64,000 bases of DNA, from NCBI RefSeq assembly GCF_024435075.2, contig NZ_JAMZEG020000001.1, positions 1 through 64,000 on the forward strand. The letters are read 5' to 3'. The translations under genes and the position numbers were made by a program. A model generated the notes under the pieces. It searched no databases and had not been told where the DNA came from. It saw only the letters and a program-made list of their open reading frames with translations. The number at the start of each line of letters is the position of its first letter. Position 1 is the first letter of the stretch. This document shows positions 27,210 to 35,428 of the stretch, piece after piece. This DNA is from Marinomonas maritima. GTDB lineage: Bacteria > Pseudomonadota > Gammaproteobacteria > Pseudomonadales > Marinomonadaceae.

Positions 27210-28106
27210 CTAACGTGTTTGTATTTTCTCGAAATGCAAATGATCGAGCAGGGCTTTAACTTTTCTAGCCGAGTGTTTGAGTCGTCCCGAATACGCGTAC
27301 AGCACAAGGTCTTCTGGTGTTTTATCAAAGGTTAAAGCGACGAGCTTACCTTGCTGAATATCCGCGAGGCAGGTTTGTTGAGGAAGAATGGCAAAGCCAA
27401 GTCCAGACAATGCGGCTTCTTTTGCCATGTGTGCGCTGTTTACTCGGTACTGTGATGTGACCTGAATTGTGCTGGTTTGTTTGCCATTTTTAAACACCCA
27501 AGGCGAGCCATTCAGTGCGCTTAAACTGGTGATACAAGGTAAATTGACCAGATTTTCTAACGATAAGTTACCTTCATAACGCGTCACTAATTCTGGTGTC
27601 GCGACAACGACACTGGGCCAACGCATTAGCTCGGTGGCGACCCAGTCCGAATCATCAAGACCACCACGCCCGAATTGCAGCACCAAATCGAAGCCGTCGA
27701 GCAGCCCTTTTGTAGGCACCAAACCGGTGTCGCAACTTAAAGTAAGATCGGGATAACGAGAACAAAAAGAAGCCAATTGTTTTGCTAAAATAGGCAAGTC
27801 CGGCATAAGAATTCGAAGGCGGCCGGATACTTCTTGGCTCTGCTGAGCAATGTCTTCTAAGCCTTTATCCAATGTGGCCAACAGCGGTAGGATTTGATCG
27901 TATAACGTTTGTCCTGCTTCCGTTGGCGACATACGCCGAGTGGTTCGTTCTAATAAACGTACGTTGAGCACTTTTTCTAGTAAAGCAACATGTCGACTGA
28001 CATTGGACGACGGCAAACCGAGCGTTTCGGCCGCCTGTTTAAAACTACGACTCTCAAATACCGATTGAAAACTGAGCAGCCAAGGAAGTTCTATTTTTTC
28101 AATCAT
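27210..28106 (-). CDS. LysR family transcriptional regulator
   Basis: A 298-residue LysR protein with the N-terminal helix-turn-helix (FKQAAETLGLPSSNVSRHVALLE) and a LysR substrate-binding domain. It belongs to the subgroup close to putative dyp/AaeR-like regulators by general appearance only. It is divergent from the FAD monooxygenase gene at 28211, the probable target, across about 100 bases. Confidence 0.92.
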   Translation of the reverse strand: MIEKIELPWLLSFQSVFESRSFKQAAETLGLPSSNVSRHVALLEKVLNVRLLERTTRRMSPTEAGQTLYDQILPLLATLDKGLEDIAQQSQEVSGRLRILMPDLPILAKQLASFCSRYPDLTLSCDTGLVPTKGLLDGFDLVLQFGRGGLDDSDWVATELMRWPSVVVATPELVTRYEGNLSLENLVNLPCITSLSALNGSPWVFKNGKQTSTIQVTSQYRVNSAHMAKEAALSGLGFAILPQQTCLADIQQGKLVALTFDKTPEDLVLYAYSGRLKHSARKVKALLDHLHFEKIQTR

Positions 28107-28210
28107 GATTCGCTCAATTAATGGGTTAATAAAATCAATAGTCCCATATTTATCACATGATGCGATTGATGAATACTGAGTCCTCTTCTAATCAATGAGA
28201 TGACTTGAGT

Positions 28211-29401
28211 ATGAATATGACGGCAAAAAAACGAATCGCGATTATCGGTGCGGGTGTTGCGGGCATGGCGTTCGCTATACTCGCCGCAAGGCAAGGCCAT
28301 TTTGTTCACGTGTTTGAGCGCCGGCCACAGACAGGCAGTGAATTGGGGGCGGGTGTGACCTTATGGCCAAATGCCAGCTTCGTGCTGAAGCAAATGGGCT
28401 TGTTAGATGAGATTGCCAAAGTATCAGGCAAGCCAAAAAGCATGGTGCGGTACGATCAGCACTCTAGTGATCCGCTCAATCAAGCGTTCAGCGAAAAAAG
28501 TCGGCTGGCGATCCACGATATTAATCGGCAGGCTCAGAACGAAACCTACAGTATTTTACGTCGGGATTTGATGGCAATCCTGTTTGATGCCTTGCAAAAA
28601 ACGCAGGCACATATTCATTTTTCTCATCCTGTTCAGGCGGAAGCGTTGGCTCAATTGAAAACCGAATACGACCTTGTGATCGGCGCTGACGGACGTATGA
28701 ACTCCGCTGCTCGTCAGAACATTACTAGCGCACTGAGCGCAGAATCAAGTGTTGATAACGAAGCGGTTTATCAGGGATTTATCAATGTTATTGGTATTAG
28801 CCAATCTCCTTTTACGCTTGTCGACAAAACCGTTATTCAGGATTATTGGGGCGACGGTGAGCGCTTTGGAATTGTGCCCATAGACGATCAAACCTGTTAT
28901 TGGGCCGCGGGCTGGGTGTCTTTGCCGAAAAGAAAAAGTCACCCATTTTTTACTCAAAAAGACCTGATGCACCGATTTCAGCATTGGCCTAAACCTGTGA
29001 TCGACGTGTTACAACACGCACAAGGTGCGTCAATTAACACCATTTATGTTCACGACGTAAACCCTATTACTTCTTGGCACAACGACAATGTGTTACTAAT
29101 CGGTGACGCCGCCCACGCGGCATTACCCACATCAGGACAAGGCGCATGCCAAGCGTTGGAAGACGCATGGACGTTAGCTCAGTTATTACCAGAACACGAT
29201 GATATTGATGTTGTGCTCCAGCAGTTTCAAGCTAAACGTATTGATAAAACCACAGCCATACAGCGCACTGGCCGTCATATTGCGCAGACTATTTTCCATA
29301 CCAAACCGTCAGATAGAGCCGTTGATGGTTCTATTTCTCAAACGCCAAGTCATGCCATTGCGAATTTTTGGATGTCGGGACTGATTCCTTCTAACGTATG
29401 A
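28211..29401 (+). CDS. FAD-dependent monooxygenase
   Basis: This 396-residue flavoprotein shows the Rossmann motif IIGAGVAGMAFAI, the conserved VIGADGR and the FAD-ribityl motif IGDAAHAALPTSGQGACQALEDA around residue 295-315. This is the aromatic-ring hydroxylase (UbiH/salicylate hydroxylase-like) fold. The substrate is unknown. Start at ATG 28211 is preferred over TTG 28205; ATG 28217 is also possible. The divergent LysR regulator and downstream VOC gene suggest a small catabolic unit. Confidence 0.88.
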   Translation: MNMTAKKRIAIIGAGVAGMAFAILAARQGHFVHVFERRPQTGSELGAGVTLWPNASFVLKQMGLLDEIAKVSGKPKSMVRYDQHSSDPLNQAFSEKSRLAIHDINRQAQNETYSILRRDLMAILFDALQKTQAHIHFSHPVQAEALAQLKTEYDLVIGADGRMNSAARQNITSALSAESSVDNEAVYQGFINVIGISQSPFTLVDKTVIQDYWGDGERFGIVPIDDQTCYWAAGWVSLPKRKSHPFFTQKDLMHRFQHWPKPVIDVLQHAQGASINTIYVHDVNPITSWHNDNVLLIGDAAHAALPTSGQGACQALEDAWTLAQLLPEHDDIDVVLQQFQAKRIDKTTAIQRTGRHIAQTIFHTKPSDRAVDGSISQTPSHAIANFWMSGLIPSNV

Positions 29402-29488
29402 CGTCATTGTTTTTCGATAGAAGCGTGTTTAAAGCGCCTCTGTTCCTCCATAATTGGGCAGTGCCTATTATAAGAAATGGAAAATACC

Positions 29489-29914
29489 ATGAAGCAAAAT
29501 ATTGTTCATATCGCATTGGTTGTGAAAGATTACGACGACGCCATTGATTTTTACGTCAATAAGCTAAAATTTGACTTAGTTGAAGACACGTATCAGCCAG
29601 AACAGGACAAACGCTGGGTCGTGGTTGCACCGCCAAATTCCACCGGCGCTTCGATCTTATTAGCACGCGCCTCTAAACCTGAACAACACAATTTCATTGG
29701 TAATCAAGCGGGTGGACGAGTCTTTCTGTTTCTCAATACGGATGATTTTTGGCGAGACTATGAACGCATGATTGGCGTCGGTATCCACTTTGTACGTGAG
29801 CCAACAGAACAGGATTACGGCTGGGTTGCTGTGTTTGAAGACTTATATGGCAACCTGTGGGATTTGTTACAGCTTAATCCAGATCACCCAATGGCGATCA
29901 GAATCGACGCGTAA
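29489..29914 (+). CDS. VOC superfamily (glyoxalase-like) protein
   Basis: A 141-residue protein with two beta-alpha-beta-beta-beta modules of the vicinal oxygen chelate fold: IVHIALVVKDYDDAIDFY, then WVVVAPPNSTGASILLA, RVFLFLNTDDFWRDY and VAVFEDLYGNLWDLLQ. Metal-ligand residues would be the early His and the later Glu. Enzymatic role is unknown. ATG 29489 gives the usual family N-terminus and has TGGA seven bases upstream; an in-frame ATG at 29477 is the alternative. Confidence 0.85.
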   Translation: MKQNIVHIALVVKDYDDAIDFYVNKLKFDLVEDTYQPEQDKRWVVVAPPNSTGASILLARASKPEQHNFIGNQAGGRVFLFLNTDDFWRDYERMIGVGIHFVREPTEQDYGWVAVFEDLYGNLWDLLQLNPDHPMAIRIDA

Positions 29915-30027
29915 CAAGGTTTAGAAACGTGGGCATAAAGTATTTTTTATCGCGGATCAAAAACCACAGTGAAAATAAGGGTATAATGCGCGAAATTTTC
30001 CCATTTACGCCAAAGGTAGTGATAACT

Positions 30028-30369
30028 ATGAGTCTTCCTAATTGCCCACAATGTAACTCCACTTATGTGTATGAAGATCAAACCATGTTGATTTGCCCAG
30101 AGTGCGCACACGAGTGGAACCCCAACGAAGTCGTTGTTGACGAAGATGCTTTGATTATCAAAGACATGAGCGGCAAACTATTACAAGAAGGCGATAAAGT
30201 GACCTTGGCGAAAGACCTAAAAGTAAAAGGCTCTTCTCAAGTGTTAAAAATCGGCACCAAAGCGACCATTAAACGTCTCGTTGATGGCGACCATGATATT
30301 GACTGTAAAGTCGACGGCGCGGGCGACATGATGCTGAAATCTCAGTTCGTTAAAAAAGCCTCTGCTTAA
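30028..30369 (+). CDS. yjdM: YjdM/PhnA family zinc-ribbon protein
   Basis: A 113-residue protein with an N-terminal zinc ribbon (C6, C9, C23, C26) and the C-terminal PhnA domain (DMSGKLLQEGDKVTLAKDLKVKG, then DCKVDG). Despite the old name PhnA, it is not the phosphonoacetate hydrolase; function is uncertain. The ATG at 30028 is preceded by AAGGTAG; the longer frame from 29929 adds a non-conserved leader. A terminator follows 30 bases on. Confidence 0.92.
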   Translation: MSLPNCPQCNSTYVYEDQTMLICPECAHEWNPNEVVVDEDALIIKDMSGKLLQEGDKVTLAKDLKVKGSSQVLKIGTKATIKRLVDGDHDIDCKVDGAGDMMLKSQFVKKASA

Positions 30370-30398
30370 CGCGGACAAATAGCTTATTGCTACCCATA

Positions 30399-30449
30399 AA
30401 ACAGAGTGCTTGCGAGGTGACAATCATGGCGCAAACACTCTGTTTTTTT
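30399..30449 (+). terminator. Terminator after yjdM
   Basis: ACAGAGTG-CTTGCG pairs with CGCAA-CACTCTGT across a loop and runs into seven T. It closes yjdM. Confidence 0.85.
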
Positions 30450-30494
30450 ATTTTAAAAAGAAATAGTTGAACGGTAGTTTTGCAATGTATAAAG

Positions 30495-30531
30495 CAAAAA
30501 AACCGCCTTCCAGTCATGCCGGAAGACGGTT
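30495..30531 (-). terminator. Terminator after the ankyrin lipoprotein gene
   Basis: On the minus strand AACCGTCTTCC pairs with GGAAGGCGGTT (one bulge) and is followed by a T-run. It lies 58 bases after the stop at 30589. Confidence 0.85.
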
Positions 30532-30588
30532 CAAGTTCTGTTCATGTTGGTCCGAAAAAGGGGGTTCTACCAACCGTTTTTTCTATCT

Positions 30589-31719
30589 CTAATAGAGACC
30601 GCCAGCGCCAATGGCACCCATTACATCCAGTACCGAGCCACCGAAGGAGCCGCCATTGTCTTGGTTTTTCTGTGCCTGCTGCTGCGCTGCTCTTTGTTGA
30701 TTAATGGCAACTTGCTTTTCTCGTAGGGCTTTAATTTTAGCAAATTTTCCTGCATAACCGTCAGCGGTATAACCATCTGCATTTTTGAGTGCGGGATCTG
30801 CACCCAGATCAATCAAAGTTGCGGCTAATATTTTTCGGTCAAAAAACTCGGCGTCATGCAAAGGGGTCATACTTCTTTTTTCGTATAAATATGAACCAGA
30901 AGCGTCAAGGCCAATAATGACAGGGGTATCATGAGTTACATTGACGTCAGCGCCATATTTAACGAGTATTTTCGCTCTCTCAGAAGACTGTATTTCATCA
31001 AGGTAGTTTCCTAGCTTGGTAAGAAACATGCATTTTCCGTAAAGACAAGAAAATTGCGTGTTGGCGTCCATGCCATTTTTAAGCAAGGTCACGAGTAAAT
31101 CATTAGTATTTGATGAGAGTACCGAATTGTACATAGGCACGCCATATTTGGGCAGAGTATTAGGTTCGCCACCTAGATCAATGATCTTTTGTACGGCTAC
31201 TGCTGTATTTTCACCATTGCGAAAAGTTGGTGCTGGATTTTTAAGGAGAAAGAAGTGGCCGCTTGGGTAATATGAAAGAGAGGCAACTAAGTAGTGTAAG
31301 CAATTGGTGTAGTTCGGTTTCTCATCAGGGTAACGTTCTAGTAAAAACGCCATAGTCTCGAAGTCAGCAACACCACAAGCAAGTTCTGCAGGGGGAATAT
31401 TTACCTCTGTTCTTTGCCATTGACCAGTCAAGGCATTAAATCGTACCGAGACTTTATGGGCCGCATCGATACTAGATAAATACTTCACAGCGTCTAAATT
31501 TCTATTATAAATAGCGGCTTCCATCGCATTGGAATACTCAACAAAATCAGGCTCAACATTTTTGGTGGTAGTAATATAAGGATTGTCTTTATTGTTTTCT
31601 AGTACTGTTATGTCTTGGTTTTCTATTCCATGGATGAGGATGTCAGCTTCTTTTGAGGCTTGACTGGCGCAGCCTGATAACACTATCAGTAATACACTGA
31701 TGCTAAATAAGCGAATCAT
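30589..31719 (-). CDS. Ankyrin-repeat lipoprotein
   Basis: A 376-residue protein with a lipoprotein signal peptide (lipobox LSGC, Cys at 17) and ankyrin repeats in the middle and C-terminal part: TAVAVQKIIDLGGEPN, NDLLVTLLKNGMDANT, RAKILVKYGADVNV, MTPLHDAEFFDRKILAATLIDLGADPALKNADG. A Gln/Ala-rich tail and a short Gly-rich end (GGSFGGSVLDVMGAIGAGG) follow. It is probably outer-membrane anchored and facing the periplasm. Function is unknown; no secretion or toxin genes lie alongside. Confidence 0.82.
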   Translation of the reverse strand: MIRLFSISVLLIVLSGCASQASKEADILIHGIENQDITVLENNKDNPYITTTKNVEPDFVEYSNAMEAAIYNRNLDAVKYLSSIDAAHKVSVRFNALTGQWQRTEVNIPPAELACGVADFETMAFLLERYPDEKPNYTNCLHYLVASLSYYPSGHFFLLKNPAPTFRNGENTAVAVQKIIDLGGEPNTLPKYGVPMYNSVLSSNTNDLLVTLLKNGMDANTQFSCLYGKCMFLTKLGNYLDEIQSSERAKILVKYGADVNVTHDTPVIIGLDASGSYLYEKRSMTPLHDAEFFDRKILAATLIDLGADPALKNADGYTADGYAGKFAKIKALREKQVAINQQRAAQQQAQKNQDNGGSFGGSVLDVMGAIGAGGLY

Positions 31720-31885
31720 AACGAATACCTTTGTAAGCTATATGGACTAAATGTGAACAAGTTTTTCATCAGTATAGGTTTCGATACTTACTTCTTCTAC
31801 CCTCATTTGAGGGTGTTCCATCCGATATTATTTTTTCTTATCTGCTGCTTATAAAGATAGCGCGGTGTTTCTACTGGTCTAGAAT

Positions 31886-31923
31886 ATAAAAAACCGCCAT
31901 CTCGCTAAGCCAGAGGGCGGTTT
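31886..31923 (-). terminator. Terminator downstream of ahpF
   Basis: On the minus strand AAACCGCCC and GGCGGTTT form a stem, with CTCTGGCTTAGCGAGAT as loop (itself partly paired), followed by T-rich sequence. It lies 126 bases past the ahpF stop. Confidence 0.75.
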
Positions 31924-31950
31924 ATATGACTCTAATTGTTTGCTTAGTTG

Positions 31951-32017
31951 CGAACCAATTACGCCCTACAGCGACTTTTCGCGCTTGCTCGTGGAGCAAG
32001 GGGCGTTGGTCGGTTCG
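31951..32017. other. Three-way-junction secondary-structure element
   Basis: CGAACC (31951-31956) pairs with GGTTCG (32012-32017). Inside it ACGCCC (31961-31966) pairs with GGGCGT (32001-32006), and inside that are two hairpins, GCGA/TCGC (31971-31982) and CTTGCTC/GAGCAAG (31984-32000, loop GTG). All stems are perfect. It lies between the ahpF stop and its terminator, so in that transcript it would be a 3' untranslated structure; it could instead be an independent repeat or RNA. Confidence 0.6.
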
Positions 32018-32048
32018 GGTGTTGCTGAAGGCGGGTTATCCCTGCTAT

Positions 32049-33596
32049 TTAATTACGAATCAAGTAATCAAACGCGCCAAGGGCGGCCGTTGCGCCAGAT
32101 CCCATGGAGATGATGATTTGTTTGTACGGTGCGGTGGTGACATCACCGGCGGCAAACACACCTGGAATCGATGTTTGTCCGTGAGCGTTGATGACGATTT
32201 CGCCTCGATTCGTCAGTTCCAACGTGTCTTTTAAGAACTCGCTGTTTGGCACCAAGCCGATTTGCACGAAGATACCTGCCACATCCACAAGGTGGGATTC
32301 GTCAGTGGTACGGTCTGTGTATTTCAGGCCGATAACCCGTTGACCATCGCCGATCACTTCGGTCGTCATGGCATTTTTGATGATGGTGACGTTCGGTAAA
32401 GAATTGGCTTTTTTAATCAATACCGCATCGGCGCGCAAGGTATCAGCGAATTCAAAAACGGTCACATGTTCTACGATACCGGCAAGGTCTATCGCGGCTT
32501 CAATACCGGAATTACCACCACCGATAACGGCAGTTTTCTTGCCTTTGAACAATGGACCATCGCAGTGTGGGCAGTAAGCGACACCTTTGCCTCGGTATTC
32601 TTGTTCGCCGGGTACGTTCATTTCTCTCCAGCGTGCGCCAGTGGCTAAGATAACCGTTTTGCTTTTCAGTATGGCACCATTTTCGAGTTCGATTTCAACA
32701 AACTCTTTCTTTTCAAGACGAACCGCTTTTTGCGTTTTCATCAGCTCGACGTCGTAATCTAAAACGTGTTGTTCAAGACCTGCGACTAATTTTGGACCGT
32801 CGGTGGCTTTTACGGAAACGAAGTTTTCAATTGCCATGGTGTCAGCCACTTGACCACCAAAACGTTCTGCTACGACACCCGTACGGATGCCTTTACGCGC
32901 CGCATAAATAGCTGCCGCTGCGCCAGCGGGACCACCTCCTACAACGAGTACGTCGTATGGGGCTTTTTCAGATAAGGCAGATGCCTGTTTTTTGGCCGCG
33001 CCTGTGTCTACTTTGTTGAGAATTTCATCTAGGGTCATCCGACCTTGGCCGAATAATTCGCCGTTTAAATAAACAGATGGCACCGCCATGATTTCGCGTT
33101 TTTCGACTTCGTCTTGGAACAAGGCGCCATCGATCATGGTGGCGGTGATTTTGGGATTAAGCACCGCCATTAAGTTGACGGCTTGCACAACGTCTGGACA
33201 GTTGTGGCAAGAGAGGGAAATGTACACCTCAAAGTTTAATTCTGTGTCCAAGCCTTTGATTTGCTCAAGCGTTGCTGGAGCGGCTTTGGATGGGTGACCA
33301 CCTGCTTGCAATAATGCCAATACCAAAGAGGTAAATTCGTGGCCCATTGGAATGCCAGCAAAGCGAACACGAGGCACTTGCCCTAGTGGACCAATCGCCA
33401 TTTGTGGTGCTCGACCCGCTGCATTTTCGTTGACAGATAAGGTGATTTTGTCGCTTTTCATCTCGGTGATTTCACGAGCTAAGCTAAGTAATTCTTCTGC
33501 TTTTGCAGAACCGTTAGTGGACACAGTGATCTCAATCGGATTAACGATATTTTGTAGGTATGTGCCCAACTGTTGTTTGATGTTTGCTTCTAACAT
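32049..33596 (-). CDS. ahpF: Alkyl hydroperoxide reductase subunit F
   Basis: This 515-residue flavoprotein reduces AhpC using NAD(P)H. The N-terminal tandem thioredoxin-fold domain has C130-x2-C133 (SCHNC), and the thioredoxin-reductase-like C-terminal part has the FAD motif VVGGGPAGAAAAI (218-230), the redox pair C342-x2-C345 (YCPHC), an NAD(P) motif IGGGNSGIEAA and the C-terminal FAD motif GVFAAGDVTT. Length and cysteines match E. coli AhpF. It follows ahpC by 126 bases with two hairpins between them. Confidence 0.96.
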   Translation of the reverse strand: MLEANIKQQLGTYLQNIVNPIEITVSTNGSAKAEELLSLAREITEMKSDKITLSVNENAAGRAPQMAIGPLGQVPRVRFAGIPMGHEFTSLVLALLQAGGHPSKAAPATLEQIKGLDTELNFEVYISLSCHNCPDVVQAVNLMAVLNPKITATMIDGALFQDEVEKREIMAVPSVYLNGELFGQGRMTLDEILNKVDTGAAKKQASALSEKAPYDVLVVGGGPAGAAAAIYAARKGIRTGVVAERFGGQVADTMAIENFVSVKATDGPKLVAGLEQHVLDYDVELMKTQKAVRLEKKEFVEIELENGAILKSKTVILATGARWREMNVPGEQEYRGKGVAYCPHCDGPLFKGKKTAVIGGGNSGIEAAIDLAGIVEHVTVFEFADTLRADAVLIKKANSLPNVTIIKNAMTTEVIGDGQRVIGLKYTDRTTDESHLVDVAGIFVQIGLVPNSEFLKDTLELTNRGEIVINAHGQTSIPGVFAAGDVTTAPYKQIIISMGSGATAALGAFDYLIRN

Positions 33597-33666
33597 GATG
33601 TAAAACCCGCTTTCTGATTGAGTAATGTACTGTGTTTAAAGGTTGTGCTGTGCGAGGTGATGGATT

Positions 33667-33708
33667 GGCTCCTCCTATTAAGAAGGAGCCGAGACTCTTT
33701 TTGAGTCT
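33667..33708 (-). other. Paired hairpins between ahpC and ahpF
   Basis: GGCTCCT/AGGAGCC (33667-33690) and AGACTC/GAGTCT (33692-33708) form two adjacent stem-loops in the ahpC-ahpF transcript. Neither has a T-run long enough for efficient termination. They could be a partial terminator or a processing/stability element that keeps AhpC in excess over AhpF. Confidence 0.6.
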
Positions 33709-33722
33709 AGCCAACAGTCTGT

Positions 33723-34280
33723 TTAGATTTTGCCGACTAGGTCTAAAGAAGGGGCAAGCGTTGCTTCGCCTTCTTTCCATTTCGCTGGGCAAACTTCACC
33801 TGGATGAGCCGCTACATATTGTGCTGCTTTCACTTTACGCATTAGGTCTTCTGCATCACGACCAATACCTTCCGCGGTGATTTCCATTGCTTGGATAATG
33901 CCTTCTGGATCGACCAAGAAGGTGGCACGGTCAGCTAGGCCTTGCCCTTCACGCATTACACCAAAGTTGTTGGTGATCTTGCCTGATTGATCGCCTACCA
34001 TGAAGTAGTTGATTTTGCCGATCGTTTCAGAGCTGTCATGCCACGCTTTATGAGTGAAATGCGTGTCAGTCGAAACAGAGAAGACTTCAACGCCACGTTT
34101 CTGAAGCTCTTCGTAATGGTCTGCAACATCACCCAGTTCAGTCGGGCAAACAAAAGTGAAATCAGCTGGGTAGAAGAAAAAGATAGACCATTTGCCTAAT
34201 ACGTCTTTTTCAGAAATCTCTACGAATTCGCCAGATTTAAAAGCAGAGGCGTTGAATGGTTTGATTTGAGTATTGATCAT
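33723..34280 (-). CDS. ahpC: Alkyl hydroperoxide reductase peroxiredoxin AhpC
   Basis: This 185-residue typical 2-Cys peroxiredoxin has the peroxidatic Cys45 (FTFVCPTELGD) and resolving Cys164 (GEVCPAKW). It reduces hydrogen peroxide and organic hydroperoxides and is recycled by AhpF. The ATG at 34278-34280 has AGGAG seven bases upstream. An OxyR-type site and a TAATAT -10 element lie upstream. No oxyR is in the window. Confidence 0.96.
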   Translation of the reverse strand: MINTQIKPFNASAFKSGEFVEISEKDVLGKWSIFFFYPADFTFVCPTELGDVADHYEELQKRGVEVFSVSTDTHFTHKAWHDSSETIGKINYFMVGDQSGKITNNFGVMREGQGLADRATFLVDPEGIIQAMEITAEGIGRDAEDLMRKVKAAQYVAAHPGEVCPAKWKEGEATLAPSLDLVGKI

Positions 34281-34354
34281 TGTGTATCTCCTGATGTGTG
34301 TTTGAGTGCGTTAGCAACAGGAGTCATATTAGGGTGTTTTTATTTATTGATAAA

Positions 34355-34391
34355 ATTGTTATTTACTAGCGTTTCGATTGTTAAAAACTAT
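34355..34391 (-). promoter_or_regulatory. OxyR-like binding site upstream of ahpC
   Basis: On the minus strand four tetramers ATAG, CAAT, CTAG, CAAT are separated by exactly 7, 7 and 7 bases, the spacing of the OxyR consensus ATAG-N7-CTAT-N7-ATAG-N7-CTAT. Sixteen of about twenty defined positions agree. The site ends 23 bases before a TAATAT -10 (34326-34331) and so abuts the poor -35, as expected for an activator. Confidence 0.65.
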
Positions 34392-34424
34392 ATGTGTCTT
34401 TTAGAGCCGATATGCTTCTTCAAT

Positions 34425-34463
34425 GCAAAAAGCCCCAACAGCGATTGAAGTGCTGTTGGGGCT
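34425..34463 (-). terminator. Terminator after pxpC
   Basis: A perfect 12-bp stem AGCCCCAACAGC / GCTGTTGGGGCT around nine bases is followed by TTTT on the minus strand. It closes the pxp/TRAP operon. Confidence 0.92.
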
Positions 34464-34504
34464 TATGGTTTTTGATCGTAAATATAAAAAGTTTATCTAA
34501 GCGG

Positions 34505-35428
34505 CTAACGCCACTGAGCGAGGCGAGCCATTTGCAAATGACGCTCTTGTTCGGCTTGATCCACCGTAATTGGCGTGAATTGAATAATATCCCCTGGCTT
34601 TTGTTGCGCCAGAATGCCACCGCCGACACGTGTCACGCAGCCCATTTTTGGGTAACCTCCAATGGTTTGTCTGTCGCGTAGTAATACAATCGGCTGGCCG
34701 TCTTTCGGGATTTGAATGGCGCCATAAGCAATGCCTTCCGAAATAATGCCTTTAAGCTCCGTGTGAACGGCTTTGCCTTCCAGCCGATAACCCATTCGAT
34801 CCGAATTTGATGACACCGTGTAGTCGTTGGAAAAGAAGTTGGCGCGTTCTAAAGACGAGAAGGATTGATATTGATAACCCAAAATCACTGGAATTTCTTT
34901 ATTGCCATAGTTTGGAATGGCCAAACGAGGGACGGCGCGTTGTTGGTGATCATGGCTCGTATGATAGCTAAGTAAATCGCCTTTTTTCAGCTTGTCGCCT
35001 TTACTTGTTAAGCCGCCAATTTTTTCACGCATGACGGTCGCTACGCTGCCTAATGTGGGTTCACAAAGAAAACCGCTTTTTACCGCGAGATAGGCGCGTA
35101 ACCCCCAAACGGGTTGGTGAAACGCCAGAATATCGCCTTTTTTGATGGCGTAGGTTTGCCAAGGTGGAACACTCTTATCGTTCAATGTTGCGCCAAGATC
35201 TGCACCCGTGATGGCGATGCTGGTATCGGCTTGCGCTTCTAAGGTGAACATACCGAAGGTGATTTCAATCTGCGCGCTATTGGGGTCGTTATCGAGTAGT
35301 GCATTGCCCCAGCGAAACGCCACTTCGTCCATCGGGCCGCCCGTGGTTAAGCCAATAGACTGATGACCATGACGGCCTAAATCTTGAACTAAGGCCAATA
35401 AACCGGGTTTGATTACGTTAAAAGCCAT
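34505..35428 (-). CDS. pxpC: 5-oxoprolinase subunit PxpC (biotin-dependent carboxyltransferase-like)
   Basis: This 307-residue protein has the KipA/PxpC signature: VIKPGLLALVQDLGRHGHQSIGLTTGGPMDE at the N-terminus (first part visible as residues 5-17), then NSDRMGYRLEG and LLRDRQTIGGYPKMG. With PxpA and PxpB it forms the bacterial ATP-dependent 5-oxoprolinase, which opens 5-oxo-L-proline to glutamate. It overlaps pxpB by 11 bases. Confidence 0.93.
   Translation of the reverse strand: MAFNVIKPGLLALVQDLGRHGHQSIGLTTGGPMDEVAFRWGNALLDNDPNSAQIEITFGMFTLEAQADTSIAITGADLGATLNDKSVPPWQTYAIKKGDILAFHQPVWGLRAYLAVKSGFLCEPTLGSVATVMREKIGGLTSKGDKLKKGDLLSYHTSHDHQQRAVPRLAIPNYGNKEIPVILGYQYQSFSSLERANFFSNDYTVSSNSDRMGYRLEGKAVHTELKGIISEGIAYGAIQIPKDGQPIVLLRDRQTIGGYPKMGCVTRVGGGILAQQKPGDIIQFTPITVDQAEQERHLQMARLAQWR

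Larger units (their letters stand above)
31720..32048. other. 329-bp intergenic region with terminator and structured element
   Basis: This stretch holds the presumed promoter of the ankyrin lipoprotein gene, a minus-strand terminator (31886-31923) and the three-way-junction element at 31951-32017. No credible coding frame confined to it was seen; an apparent plus-strand frame from 31926 continues into ahpF as its antisense and is not protein-like. Confidence 0.6.

Noticed and set aside
31926..32234. 102-residue plus-strand frame starting downstream of ahpF
   Set aside because: Half of it is antisense to ahpF and the rest is the hairpin element; no protein-like conservation was visible.
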